Below, piece by piece: positions 19,067-27,901 of a DNA stretch of 64,000 nucleotides (within the stretch, counting starts at the first letter, position 1; each line of letters opens with the position of its first letter). The position numbers were made by a program, and so were the translations under genes. The notes under the pieces are model-generated. The model saw only the letters and a program-made list of their open reading frames with translations, made no database searches and had not been told where the DNA came from. The DNA is from Streptomyces sp. HmicA12 (GTDB taxonomy: Bacteria > Actinomycetota > Actinomycetes > Streptomycetales > Streptomycetaceae), in assembly GCF_000373565.1 (NCBI RefSeq), contig NZ_KB891805.1:1-64000 (forward strand), read 5' to 3'.

Positions 19067-19582
19067 GTGACTTCAGGTTCGTCAGGTACTACACAGGGGC
19101 TCACCCGGTTCAACGCCTCGGACGAGAGCGCGGCCCTGGCCGAGCTCCACGAGGTGTGTGCCTCATCGGCGTGGGGGAGCAAGCTGCTCGCCCAGCGCCC
19201 CTTCGCTTCCCTCGACGCACTCTTCGGGGCCAGTGACGCCGCGATGGCGGAGCTGACCGCGGAGGATCTCGCCGAGGCGATGGCGGGGCACCCGCCGATC
19301 GGCCGCCCGAAGCCGGGCGACCCGACGTCGTCGCGCGAACAACGCGGCATGGCGGGAGCCTCCGAGGAGCTCAAGGCGGAGATGCTCGAACTGAACCTGG
19401 CCTACCAGGACCGGTTCGGACATGTCTTCCTCATCTGCGCCACCGGCGCGAGCGCGGAGCACATGCTCGATGCCCTCAAGGAGCGCATCGAGAACACGCC
19501 CGAGCGGGAGCGGGAGATCGTCCGCACCGAGCTGGGCAAGATCAACCGCATCCGCCTCACCCGCCTCGCAGAAGCCTCGTAG
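19067..19582 (+). CDS. uraD: 2-oxo-4-hydroxy-4-carboxy-5-ureidoimidazoline (OHCU) decarboxylase
   Basis: 171 residues from GTG 19067. The active-site AGHPPIG (His) and SSREQRGM (Glu) motifs of UraD are present, as are the N-terminal LTRFNASDESAALAEL, CASSAWGSKLLAQRPFASLD and the C-terminal TELGKINRIRL. It performs the third step of urate breakdown, giving S-allantoin. It is the first gene of an operon with uraH and the uricase gene, only 32 and 5 bases apart. Upstream is an operator shared with katA. Confidence 0.95.
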   Translation: MTSGSSGTTQGLTRFNASDESAALAELHEVCASSAWGSKLLAQRPFASLDALFGASDAAMAELTAEDLAEAMAGHPPIGRPKPGDPTSSREQRGMAGASEELKAEMLELNLAYQDRFGHVFLICATGASAEHMLDALKERIENTPEREREIVRTELGKINRIRLTRLAEAS

Positions 19583-19614
19583 AAGAGCCTCGCAGAAGAA
19601 AGGGGACACGCCTG

Positions 19615-20013
19615 ATGAGCACCGCGACCACAGCGTCGGTGTCCACGCACATCCTGGACACCAGCATCGGACGCCCCGCCGAGGGCGTCGCCATCTCCCT
19701 TGCGGCGCGCGCCGGTTCGGACGCCGCATGGGCCGCACTCGGCGGTTCCGCCACTGATGCGGACGGGCGCTGCAAGGACCTGCCGGCACTGCCGGAAGGC
19801 ACCACCCACGTCCGTCTCGACTTCGAGACGGAAGCGTATTTCGTCAAGAAGCAAGCCGATGCGCAGCAGGACGCCCCCGCGAATCGGGACAGCGACACGA
19901 CCGGAGCGTTCTTCCCGGAGGTGGCGATCACGTTCGCCGTCAAGCCGGGCGAGCACTACCACGTGCCGCTGCTGCTCAACCCGTTCGGCTACTCCGTTTA
20001 CCGAGGGAGCTAG
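19615..20013 (+). CDS. uraH: 5-hydroxyisourate hydrolase
   Basis: 132 residues of the transthyretin-like family. The N-terminal STHILDTSIGRPAEGV with the conserved histidine and the C-terminal HYHVPLLLNPFGYSVYRGS (YRGS tetrapeptide) are diagnostic and separate it from true transthyretins. It hydrolyses 5-hydroxyisourate, the unstable uricase product, to OHCU. There is a slightly longer central insert (KKQADAQQDAPANRDSDTTG). It is the middle gene of uraD-uraH-uricase, five bases before the uricase start. Confidence 0.96.
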   Translation: MSTATTASVSTHILDTSIGRPAEGVAISLAARAGSDAAWAALGGSATDADGRCKDLPALPEGTTHVRLDFETEAYFVKKQADAQQDAPANRDSDTTGAFFPEVAITFAVKPGEHYHVPLLLNPFGYSVYRGS

Positions 20014-20018
20014 CAGAC

Positions 20019-20954
20019 ATGCCCACGATTCTGGGACAGAACCAGTACGGCAAGGCCGAGAACCGAGTCGTAAAGATCACGCGGGACGGCGACACCCACC
20101 ACATCAAGGACCTGAACGTCTCGGTCGCCCTCAGCGGTGACCTCGACGACGTGCACCTCACCGGGTCGAACGCCCACTGCCTGCCGACCGACACCACCAA
20201 GAACACCTGCTTCGCCTTCGCCAAGGAACACGGCATCGAGTCGGCCGAGCAGTACGGCATCGAGCTGGCCCGGCACTTCGTCGACAGCCAGCCGTCGATC
20301 CACCGGTCGCGCATCCGCATCGAGGAGTACTCCTGGGAGCGCATAGCCGGCTCCGACGCGGGCTCCAACTTCATCGGCGCCGACGAGGTCAAGCACTCCT
20401 TCGTCCGCAAGGGCCAGGAGACGCGCCTGGTGCAGGTGACGTACGACGGCGAGAGGTTCGAAGTCCTTTCCGGGCTCAAGGACTTGACCGTGATGAACAC
20501 CACGAACTCCGAGTTCTGGGGCTTCATCAAGGACAAGTACACGACGCTCAAGGAGGACTACGACCGCATCCTCGCCACGTCGCTGTCGACCTGGTGGCGG
20601 CACAACTGGACGGGCGCGGAGGACGACCGCACGCCCAACTGGAACAAGTCCTACGAGCAGGCCAAGAAGCACATCCTGCAGGCCTTCGTCGAGACGTACT
20701 CGCTGTCGCTGCAGCAGACCCTCTTCCAGATGGGTTCGCGCGTCATCAACAACCGCGGCGAGATCGACGAGATCCGCTTCTCCGCGCCGAACAAGCACCA
20801 CTTCCGCCAGGACCTCTCGGCCTTCGGCCTGGAGAACGAGGCGAAGGACGGCGCCGTGTACTGGGCCGCCGACCGCCCCTACGGCCTGATCGAGGCCACC
20901 ATCCTGCGGGACGGCGCCGACCAGCGCATCCCCACCGACATGACCAACCTCTGA
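20019..20954 (+). CDS. pucL: urate oxidase (uricase, cofactor-free)
   Basis: 311 residues, the normal size of a single-domain tunnel-fold uricase. The N-terminal NQYGKAENRVVKI has the catalytic lysine, LPTDTTKNTCFAFAKEHGIE has the catalytic threonine, and DSQPSIHRSRIRIEEYSWERI and FSAPNKHHFRQDLS carry the binding residues and active-site histidine. It oxidises urate with O2 to 5-hydroxyisourate and H2O2. The nearby catalase with the same operator motif fits removal of that H2O2. Last gene of the uraD operon. Confidence 0.96.
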   Translation: MPTILGQNQYGKAENRVVKITRDGDTHHIKDLNVSVALSGDLDDVHLTGSNAHCLPTDTTKNTCFAFAKEHGIESAEQYGIELARHFVDSQPSIHRSRIRIEEYSWERIAGSDAGSNFIGADEVKHSFVRKGQETRLVQVTYDGERFEVLSGLKDLTVMNTTNSEFWGFIKDKYTTLKEDYDRILATSLSTWWRHNWTGAEDDRTPNWNKSYEQAKKHILQAFVETYSLSLQQTLFQMGSRVINNRGEIDEIRFSAPNKHHFRQDLSAFGLENEAKDGAVYWAADRPYGLIEATILRDGADQRIPTDMTNL

Positions 20955-21078
20955 CGGTCCTCGTCATGTCCTGGTGAGTCGCGCTCCGAGAGCCGCGTCT
21001 CCCTGTGTCACAGCCTTGTGAAGGCGTGCCCCCGCTCACCCGCAGTCGGCGGGGGCACCCCCTCCCGGAGGGAACAAC

Positions 21079-22494
21079 ATGGCAACGCCTGCAAAGGGGC
21101 CGGCTGAAGGCCCGTGTTCGACCCCGCTGCCGGACGGCACCATTCCTGTCACCAAGGTGCACCCGGTGGACGAAAAGCTCCACGTCTCGCGGCTCGTCCC
21201 CGCCGCGCTCCAGCACATCGCCGCCATGTACGCGGGCGTCGTCACCCCTCCGCTCATCATCGGCCAGGCCGTCCGCCTGGACACGGCGGGACAGACCCGG
21301 CTGATCGCCGCGTCCCTGCTCATCGCCGGTGTGGCCACGCTGCTCCAGACGCTCGGCGTCAAGGGCTTCGTCGGCAACCGGCTGCCGTTCGTCAACGCCG
21401 CGTCGTCGGCGGGCATCGCGCCCATGCTGGCCATCGCCGAGACGAACGCCGAAGGAGACCAACTCCCCGCCATCTACGGGGCGGTCATGGTCGCGGGTGT
21501 CTTCTGTCTCGCCATCGGGCCTTTCTTCGGGCGGCTGTTGAGGTTCTTCCCGCCGCTCGTCACCGGCGTCGTCATCACCCTCATCGGGGTGACCCTGATG
21601 CCCGTACCGGTCGGCTGGGCCCAGGGCGGCGACAAGACCGCCGCCGACTACGGCGACATGCGCTTCCTCGCCCTCGCCGGCTTCACCCTCGTCGTCATCC
21701 TGCTGATCCAGCGCTTCGGCCGCGGCTTCGTCAAGCAAGTCGCCCTGCTCTTCGGCCTGTTGATCGGCACGCTCGCCGCGATCCCGTTCGGCATGGCGGA
21801 CTTCAGCGCCATCAAGTCGGCGCCCGTGGCCGCGCTCCCCACGCCGTTCGCCTTCGGCACACCGGAGTTCCAGCCCGCCGCGATCATCTCGCTCTGCCTC
21901 GTCATGCTCGTCCTGATGACGGAGTCGAGCGCCGGGATGCTCGCCATCGGCGAGATCTGCGAGCGCGACTGCACGGGGAAGACCATCACGCGCGGCCTGC
22001 GCACCGACGGCATCGCCACCTTCATCGGGCCGATCTTCGGCGGCTTCCCGACCTCCGCCTTCGCGCAGAACGTCGGCGTCGTCTCGCTGACCAAGGTGCG
22101 CAGCCGCTACGTGGTCGCGGTGGCCGGCGGCGCCCTGCTGATCCTCGGCGCCTTCCCGGTGCTCGGCGCGGTCGTCTCCCTGGTCCCCATGCCGGTCCTC
22201 GGCGGCGCGGGCATCGTCCTGTTCGGCTCCATCGCGGTCAGCGGCATCCGTACGCTCTCCGAGGCCGGCCTCGACGACAGCTCCAACATCATCCTGGTGG
22301 CCGTCTCGCTCGGCGCGGGCATCATCCCGCTCGCCGCGCCCACCTTCTACGCCGACTTCCCGGCCTGGGCGCAGACCGTGCTCGGCTCCGGCATCAGCGC
22401 GGGCGCGCTCGTCGCCGTCTCGCTGAACCTCTTCTTCCACCATCTCGGCACCCGTAGCAGCGCCGGCGCGGCTGCGGCACTCAAATCCTCCTAG
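21079..22494 (+). CDS. NCS2-family nucleobase/xanthine-urate permease
   Basis: 471 residues with about 12-14 membrane spans. The family signatures are LQHIAAMYAGVVTPPLIIGQ near the N-terminus and FAQNVGVVSLTKVRSRYVV in the second half. MTESSAGMLAIGEI includes the substrate-binding glutamate of helix 8. NCS2 proteins of this branch take up urate, xanthine or uracil by cation symport. It lies 124 bases after the uricase gene and 45 before the deaminase gene. Ribosome site GGAGGG precedes ATG 21079. It is a paralogue of the permease at 24180. Confidence 0.9.
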   Translation: MATPAKGPAEGPCSTPLPDGTIPVTKVHPVDEKLHVSRLVPAALQHIAAMYAGVVTPPLIIGQAVRLDTAGQTRLIAASLLIAGVATLLQTLGVKGFVGNRLPFVNAASSAGIAPMLAIAETNAEGDQLPAIYGAVMVAGVFCLAIGPFFGRLLRFFPPLVTGVVITLIGVTLMPVPVGWAQGGDKTAADYGDMRFLALAGFTLVVILLIQRFGRGFVKQVALLFGLLIGTLAAIPFGMADFSAIKSAPVAALPTPFAFGTPEFQPAAIISLCLVMLVLMTESSAGMLAIGEICERDCTGKTITRGLRTDGIATFIGPIFGGFPTSAFAQNVGVVSLTKVRSRYVVAVAGGALLILGAFPVLGAVVSLVPMPVLGGAGIVLFGSIAVSGIRTLSEAGLDDSSNIILVAVSLGAGIIPLAAPTFYADFPAWAQTVLGSGISAGALVAVSLNLFFHHLGTRSSAGAAAALKSS

Positions 22495-22539
22495 GGTCCT
22501 GCCGTGCCCAATCGCCACTCACGAAATGAAGGAAGCACC

Positions 22540-23937
22540 ATGGCACCTTCTACGGCAGACCAGCGGCTCGACCGCATCGTCATCGAGAACGTCGCCATCG
22601 CGACGGTCGACAACCAGGACACCGAGTACGCCTCGGGCCACATCGTCGTGGCGGGCAACAGGATCGAGTCCATCGGGGCCGGCGCGGCCCCGGCAGGGCT
22701 CGAGAACGTCGTCCGCCGCATCGACGGCACCGGACACCTGGCCACGCCCGGCCTGGTCAACACGCACCACCACTTCTACCAGTGGATCACCCGTGGCCTG
22801 GCCACGGACCACAACCTGTTCAACTGGCTGGTGGCGCTGTACCCGACCTGGGCGCGCATCGACGAGCAGATGACGTACGCGGCGGCCCAGGGTTCCCTCG
22901 CGATGATGGCCCGCGGCGGCGTCACCACCGCCATGGACCACCACTACGTCTTCCCGCAGGGCTCGGGCGACCTGTCGGGCTCGATCATCCGTGCCGCCTC
23001 CGAGATGGGCGTGCGCTTCACCCTGGCCCGCGGCTCCATGGACCGCAGCGAGAAGGACGGCGGCCTGCCGCCGGACTTCGCCGTCGAGACCCTCGAAGGC
23101 GCCCTCGCCGCGACCGAGGAGACCGTCAAGAAGCACCACGACGCCTCCTTCGACGCGATGACGCAGGTGGCCGTGGCCCCCTGTTCGCCGTTCTCCGTGT
23201 CCACCGAACTCCTCAAGCAGGGCGCCGAGTTGGCGCGCCGACTCGGCGTACGGCTGCACACGCACGGCAGCGAGACGGTCGAGGAGGAGAAGTTCTGCCA
23301 CGAGCTGTTCGGTATGGGTCCGACCGACTACTTCGAGTCGACGGGCTGGCTCGGCGAGGACGTGTGGATGGCGCACAGCGTCCACATGAACGACTCCGAC
23401 ATCGCCGCGTTCGGCCGGACGAGGACGGGCGTGGCGCACTGCCCGTCCTCCAACGCCCGCCTGGCGGCCGGCATCGCGCGCGTCCCCGACATGCTCGCCG
23501 CCGGCGTCCCGGTCGGCCTCGGCGTCGACGGAACGGCGTCCAACGAGTCCGGTGAACTCCACACCGAACTGCGCAACGCGCTCCTGATCAACCGCCTCGG
23601 CGCCCACCGCGAGGCCGCCCTGAACGCCCGTCAGGCGCTGCGCCTCGGCACGTACGGCGGCGCCCAGGTCCTCGGCAGGGCACGCGAGATCGGCTCCCTG
23701 GAGACCGGCAAGCTCGCCGACCTCGTGCTGTGGAAGATGGACACGCTCGCCCACTCCTCCATCGCCGACCCGGTCACCGCGCTCGTCTTCGGCGCGGCCG
23801 CCCCGGTCACCCTCTCGCTCGTCAACGGCAAGCCGGTCGTGGAGGACAGCCGCCTCCTGCACGTCGACGAGGACGCCATCGCCCGCTCCACGCGGGACGA
23901 GGCGCGGCGTCTGGCGCGGATCGCCGCGCAGGCGTGA
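22540..23937 (+). CDS. 8-oxoguanine deaminase (amidohydrolase)
   Basis: 465 residues of the amidohydrolase superfamily. The metal site is N-THHHFYQW (about 78), then HTHGSETVEEEKF and MAHSVHMND, and the catalytic aspartate lies in GLGVDGTASNESG. LFNWLVALYPTWARIDEQMTY and the 465-residue length match the 8-oxoguanine deaminase branch (8-oxoguanine to urate) better than guanine or hydroxyatrazine deaminases. This branch would feed urate directly to the neighbouring uricase. Start ATG 22540 with AAGGAAG. The 5' end is 45 bases after the permease gene, so the two probably form one transcript. Confidence 0.85.
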   Translation: MAPSTADQRLDRIVIENVAIATVDNQDTEYASGHIVVAGNRIESIGAGAAPAGLENVVRRIDGTGHLATPGLVNTHHHFYQWITRGLATDHNLFNWLVALYPTWARIDEQMTYAAAQGSLAMMARGGVTTAMDHHYVFPQGSGDLSGSIIRAASEMGVRFTLARGSMDRSEKDGGLPPDFAVETLEGALAATEETVKKHHDASFDAMTQVAVAPCSPFSVSTELLKQGAELARRLGVRLHTHGSETVEEEKFCHELFGMGPTDYFESTGWLGEDVWMAHSVHMNDSDIAAFGRTRTGVAHCPSSNARLAAGIARVPDMLAAGVPVGLGVDGTASNESGELHTELRNALLINRLGAHREAALNARQALRLGTYGGAQVLGRAREIGSLETGKLADLVLWKMDTLAHSSIADPVTALVFGAAAPVTLSLVNGKPVVEDSRLLHVDEDAIARSTRDEARRLARIAAQA

Positions 23938-23960
23938 CGTTCGCCAACCCCTGAACTCCG

Positions 23961-24057
23961 GCCGGGGAGGACGGTCCCCGGCCGGACCCGAGCTGCCGAG
24001 CGGGCAGCTCGGGTGCCGCCCCGGAACGTGGCCCGAAGCTTCACGTTGCCGGGGCGG
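23961..24057 (+). terminator. three consecutive hairpins between the deaminase and second permease genes
   Basis: Hairpin 1 is GCCGGGG/CCCCGGC at 23961-23982. Hairpin 2 is built on CCGAGCTGCC and GGCAGCTCGG, around 23987-24012. Hairpin 3 is a 15-bp stem with one bulged G: CCGCCCCGG (24016-24024) and AACGTG (24025-24030) pair with CACGTT and CCGGGGCGG (24042-24057). They probably terminate the deaminase transcript, but the third could also act on the permease leader. Confidence 0.6.
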
Positions 24058-24179
24058 TCAGTAGTACCTGGGCGCACAACAACTACATATCGGCACATTT
24101 TGAGCACGACCTTGCATCACCTCCCAGAAGCGAAGTGCCGGCGGCCCGCCGGGACTGGAAAACAACCGGAGGAGCCGCA

Positions 24180-25634
24180 GTGGCGACGAAGCCCAGGTTC
24201 ACCAAGCAAGGCACCACCCCCGCCGACGAATCCGCGGGGCATACCAAACACCCGGTAGACGAGAAGCTGCCGCCGCTGAAGATGGCGACGACAGGGCTCC
24301 AGCACGTCGCGGCCATGTACGCAGGCGTGGTCGCGCCGCCGCTCATCGTCGGCGCGTACATAGGTCTGTCGGCGAAGGACCTCACCTTCCTGACCGGCGC
24401 CTGCCTCTTCACGGCGGGCCTGGCGACCTTCCTCCAGACGCTCGGCATCTGGAAGATCGGCGCCCGGCTGCCCTTCGTCAACGGCGTGACGTTCGCGGGC
24501 GTCGCCCCGATGCTCGCCATCGTCGACTCGACGAAGAACAAGGACGACGCCCTGCCGATCATCTTCGGAGCGGTGATCGTCGCGGGCGTCCTCGGCTTCA
24601 TAGCCGCCCCCTTCTTCTCCAAGGCGATCCGCTTCTTCCCACCGGTGGTCACCGGCACCGTGATCACCCTCATCGGCATCTCCCTCATGCCGGTCGCGTT
24701 CGGCTGGGCACAGGGACCGGACGCCAAGGCCGCCGACTACGGCTCGATGAAGAACCTGGCGCTCGCCGGCGTCACCCTCGTCATCGTGCTGCTGCTGCGC
24801 CGCTTCACCTCCGGGTTCGTCAAGCAGATCGCGGTGCTGCTCGGCCTGGTCATCGGCACGGTCGTCGCGATCCCGTTCGGCGTCACGGACTTCTCGCCGG
24901 TCGGTGACGCGGACGTCGTCGGCTTCCCGAGCCCGTTCCACTTCGGCGCACCGCAGTTCGCGGGAGCGGCCATCGTCTCGATGATCGTCGTCATGGTCGT
25001 CTCGATGACCGAGTCGACCGCCGACATGCTCGCGCTCGGCGAGATCGTCGACCGTCCGGCCGACGAGAGGACGATCGCGGCGGGTCTGCGCGCCGACACC
25101 CTCGGCACGGCGATCAGCCCGGTCTTCAACGGCTTCATGTGCAGCGCGTTCGCGCAGAACATCGGCCTGGTGGCGATGACGAAGATCCGCAGCCGGTTCG
25201 TCGTGGCGACCGGCGGCGCCTTCCTGGTCCTGATGGGCCTGTGCCCGATGGCCGCGTCCCTGATCGCCGTCGTGCCCCGCCCGGTCCTCGGCGGCGCGGG
25301 CGTGGTCCTGTTCGGCTCGGTCGCGGCCAGCGGCATCCAGACCCTGGTCAAGGCGGGCCTGGACAAGGACAACAACGTCCTCATCGTCGCGGTCTCGCTC
25401 GCCGTGGGCCTGATCCCCATCGCGGCGCCGGAGTTCTACCACGCGTTCCCGGAGCGCGCGAAGATCATCCTGGACTCGGGCATCTCGACGGGCTGTGTCG
25501 CCGCGGTGCTCCTGAACCTGGTCTTCAACCACATCGGCCGCAGCCGCGACGCGGACGACGTCACCGCGCCCATGGAATCGGGCGGCGCGATCGCGGAACA
25601 GCGCAGGGACGCGACGGCGGCGGGGGCGCACTGA
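24180..25634 (+). CDS. NCS2-family nucleobase permease (paralogue of 21079-22494)
   Basis: 484 residues with the same signatures as the first permease (LQHVAAMYAGVVAPPLIVGA; MTESTADMLALGEIVD; FAQNIGLVAMTKIRSRFVVA). The two differ mainly in the N-terminal tail and the substrate-helix neighbours, so they may take different purines. Start GTG 24180 with GGAGGA (24168-24173) is preferred over an upstream in-frame codon. It follows three hairpins and so probably has its own promoter; CACATTTTGAGC (24092-24103) lies in that leader but no clean -10 is seen. A large palindromic repeat follows the gene. Confidence 0.9.
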   Translation: MATKPRFTKQGTTPADESAGHTKHPVDEKLPPLKMATTGLQHVAAMYAGVVAPPLIVGAYIGLSAKDLTFLTGACLFTAGLATFLQTLGIWKIGARLPFVNGVTFAGVAPMLAIVDSTKNKDDALPIIFGAVIVAGVLGFIAAPFFSKAIRFFPPVVTGTVITLIGISLMPVAFGWAQGPDAKAADYGSMKNLALAGVTLVIVLLLRRFTSGFVKQIAVLLGLVIGTVVAIPFGVTDFSPVGDADVVGFPSPFHFGAPQFAGAAIVSMIVVMVVSMTESTADMLALGEIVDRPADERTIAAGLRADTLGTAISPVFNGFMCSAFAQNIGLVAMTKIRSRFVVATGGAFLVLMGLCPMAASLIAVVPRPVLGGAGVVLFGSVAASGIQTLVKAGLDKDNNVLIVAVSLAVGLIPIAAPEFYHAFPERAKIILDSGISTGCVAAVLLNLVFNHIGRSRDADDVTAPMESGGAIAEQRRDATAAGAH

Positions 25635-25700
25635 TTTCTGCCGGGCGCGCTTTCCGCCCTGGTGGGCGGGGGCCGTGTCGGCGGGTGCGGGTCTCGACGT

Positions 25701-25819
25701 GGCTGGTCGCGCAGTTCCCCGCGCCCCTGAAGACTTGCGGCTCCGCCGCTCGCCTTCATCGATGGAGGTAGCGCACGCGGTGCGCCTCTCCAGGGGCGCG
25801 GGGAACTGCGCGACCAGCC
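25701..25819. repeat. dispersed palindromic repeat, copy A (29-bp arms)
   Basis: Arms 25701-25729 and 25791-25819 are perfect 29-bp reverse complements enclosing 61 bases. The core is TCGCGCAGTTCCCCGCGCCC and its complement. The copy lies between converging genes. Related copies are at 40590, 48517, 53742 and 57511. Confidence 0.93.
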
Positions 25820-25831
25820 CACCACCGGCCG

Positions 25832-26683
25832 TCAGCCGATGTGGAAGCTCTGCCCGTACACCTTCCAGTCCAGCGGCGGGTCGAGGTTCAGGTTCCCCTG
25901 TTCCAGGAACACGCGCTGCGCGGTGTCGACGCGGCTGGTGTCGCTGTGCGCCTCCTCCTGCTTCATCGCCCAGACGCGGGCGTCGAGGAACGCGCCCAGC
26001 CAGGTGACCTCGTCGCCGCCCTGCGCGGGCGGCCGTGCCTGACCGAGCGCGCGCTCACGGATGCTGCCGAAGCCCGTGGGGTCCGAGCCGTTGCCGTGCA
26101 TCACGAGGGCGTCGTAGTACGCGAACTGCCCGAGGGTGCCGACCGCGTCGGCCCGGCCCTGGGCGACCCCGGGGTCGAAGTAGACGCGGTCGCGCTCGTC
26201 GTTCTGCGCCTGCTGGAACGCCGGGTCCTCGGCCGCCCGGGCCCAGTCGTCGGGGAAGTCCGGGTCGAGGCCCTCGTGCGAGTCGCCGCCGTTCACCTCG
26301 CGCAGGGCGGGCAGGTACGGGGCGAGTACGTTGCCGGGCACGCGCTCGGTGTAGAGCTCGACGAGGTCGAGCATGTCGCCGGTGCCGGAGCAGAAGCCGA
26401 TGATCCCGGCGGTGTAGCCACGGCCGTCGCCGATGTCCTCGATGTACCGGTACTGGGCCTTCCAGTCCAGCGAGGAGTTCTCCGCGCTCGACACCAGCTG
26501 CATGGCGATCTCCTTCTTCGCCGGGTCGTCGAGCCCGTCCGCGCCGGCGCTCGCACCACCGGCGACGGGGGCGGCTCCGGCGAGCTGGGTGCCCAGGAGC
26601 GGGACTGCCACGACGGCGGCGCCGAGTGCGGCGAGCAGGGTGCGGCGGGAGGTGCGGGAGGTGCGTATGTGGGGGGTCGACAC
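25832..26683 (-). CDS. csn: secreted chitosanase, glycoside hydrolase family 46
   Basis: 283 residues. The N-terminus TSRTSRRTLLAALGAAVVAVPL is a Tat-type twin-arginine signal peptide with cleavage after about residue 38 (AGA). The mature part has the GH46 signature: the general acid Glu in LVSSAENSSLDWKAQYRYIE and the base Asp in the following EDIGDGRGYTAGIIGF. It cuts beta-1,4-glucosamine chains outside the cell. Start GTG 26683 with AGGAGG. A palindrome with the layout of the conserved actinobacterial chitosanase operator lies 39 bases upstream. Confidence 0.95.
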   Translation of the reverse strand: MSTPHIRTSRTSRRTLLAALGAAVVAVPLLGTQLAGAAPVAGGASAGADGLDDPAKKEIAMQLVSSAENSSLDWKAQYRYIEDIGDGRGYTAGIIGFCSGTGDMLDLVELYTERVPGNVLAPYLPALREVNGGDSHEGLDPDFPDDWARAAEDPAFQQAQNDERDRVYFDPGVAQGRADAVGTLGQFAYYDALVMHGNGSDPTGFGSIRERALGQARPPAQGGDEVTWLGAFLDARVWAMKQEEAHSDTSRVDTAQRVFLEQGNLNLDPPLDWKVYGQSFHIG

Positions 26684-26721
26684 GGGTCCTCCTGAGGGGA
26701 GTTCGTCGTTCCTTCGACTGT

Positions 26722-26736
26722 TAGGAAGGTTTCCTA
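26722..26736 (-). promoter_or_regulatory. palindromic operator of the chitosanase gene
   Basis: TAGGAA-GGT-TTCCTA is a 15-bp palindrome 39 bases upstream of the chitosanase start. It resembles the operator bound by the ROK-family repressor CsnR before many actinomycete chitosanase genes. No csnR gene lies nearby. The assignment is from memory of the motif. Confidence 0.65.
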
Positions 26737-26899
26737 CCAGAGATTAGGGATGACGTATACCCGTCAAGAAGCCCGACCCCGAAGGGATTTGGCGTCGAAG
26801 CGGTTCTCCTTGCGTGAGCGGAACAGCCCCGACGGCGCGGTCGTGCGGTACCCGATGGACTCGTGGAGCGTCATCGCCCCGGGCGGCATGACGCCCGTG

Positions 26900-27805
26900 T
26901 CACGCGCCGGGACGCCGCGAGCGGCACGGGGTGCCCGCCGGGAGGTGTCCGCTGACGAACGCGGTCGGCGCCACCCCGAACAGGGTGCGGAACTCGGCCG
27001 CCATGTGCGACTGGTCGTAGTAGCCCGTGTCCTGCGCCAGGCCCGCCCACGGCACCTGGGCCTCGCCGTCGCGCCGCGCGGCCACCGCGAGCAGCTGCCG
27101 TGCCCGGTCGATGCGGGCGAAGTGCTTGGGGGAGAGGCCGACGCTGTCGGTGAACAGGTTCCTCAACTGCCTCTCACTGACCGAGAGTCGGTGCGCCACC
27201 ACGGCGACCGACGCGGGGCGCGGACGCCCCGGCCGGGTCGACAGGGCATCGATCGCCGACCGGACGAGCAGCTCGCGGGACAGCTCCGCCGAGTCGCGCG
27301 GGGTGAACGCGGACGGCAGCAACTCGGCCACCGCGGTGATCACCTCGCCCTGCGACAACTCGCCCCCGATAAGCAGGAGTTGCCGAGCCAGACGAGCCGT
27401 TTCCGGCCCCGGCAGCTCGGCCAGCGGCACCGCGTGGCCCACCAACTCCCGCGCCGACGTGCCCAGGAGCGACCGCGCCGCCCCCGGCTTGATCCGCAGG
27501 TCGAGGCAGAGCGGGAGGCGCTTGCCCGTGTGGTACGAGGCACGGGTGCGCGGCCCGATCGCGAGGACGTCACTGCCGCCGTCCGGCAGGGTGCGCAGCA
27601 CCAACCGCACGGCCGCGTCCGGCACATGGGCGACCGAGGCCGTCGCGCCGGGAGTGTGCGTGGTGATCCCGATGTCGGTGACCCAGGGGCGCAGCGCCTC
27701 GGGAGGTTCGACGAGCCGGGCGGGGAAGAGCGACGCACCCGCCGCCGTCCTGATCGTCGTCTGCCGGGCCAGCCATGCGGGCGCGGACTCCGTCACCGTG
27801 GTCAC
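26900..27805 (-). CDS. AraC-family transcriptional regulator
   Basis: 301 residues from GTG 27805. The first 170 residues look like an unknown effector domain (AARSLLGTSARELVGHAVPLAEL is typical of the DUF6597/AraC N-domain group). The last 110 hold the AraC double helix-turn-helix: VAVVAHRLSVSERQLRNLFTDSVGLSPKHFARI, then GYYDQSHMAAEFRTLFGVAPTAF, split here for length. It diverges from the NmrA-type gene 97 bases away and probably regulates it. Confidence 0.88.
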   Translation of the reverse strand: MTTVTESAPAWLARQTTIRTAAGASLFPARLVEPPEALRPWVTDIGITTHTPGATASVAHVPDAAVRLVLRTLPDGGSDVLAIGPRTRASYHTGKRLPLCLDLRIKPGAARSLLGTSARELVGHAVPLAELPGPETARLARQLLLIGGELSQGEVITAVAELLPSAFTPRDSAELSRELLVRSAIDALSTRPGRPRPASVAVVAHRLSVSERQLRNLFTDSVGLSPKHFARIDRARQLLAVAARRDGEAQVPWAGLAQDTGYYDQSHMAAEFRTLFGVAPTAFVSGHLPAGTPCRSRRPGA

Positions 27806-27901
27806 CGCACCACCGTAGCCAGCGCCGACCCGCTCGGGGGCGGCGAAAGCGTGCCGGAATTTCCTATCCGGCGGGCGGCGGCCGGGAGCAGCGTGGGACA
27901 C

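Noticed and set aside
23961..24057. Purine riboswitch before the second permease
   Set aside because: The hairpins are simple GC stems without the conserved loop bases of a purine aptamer; terminator use is simpler.
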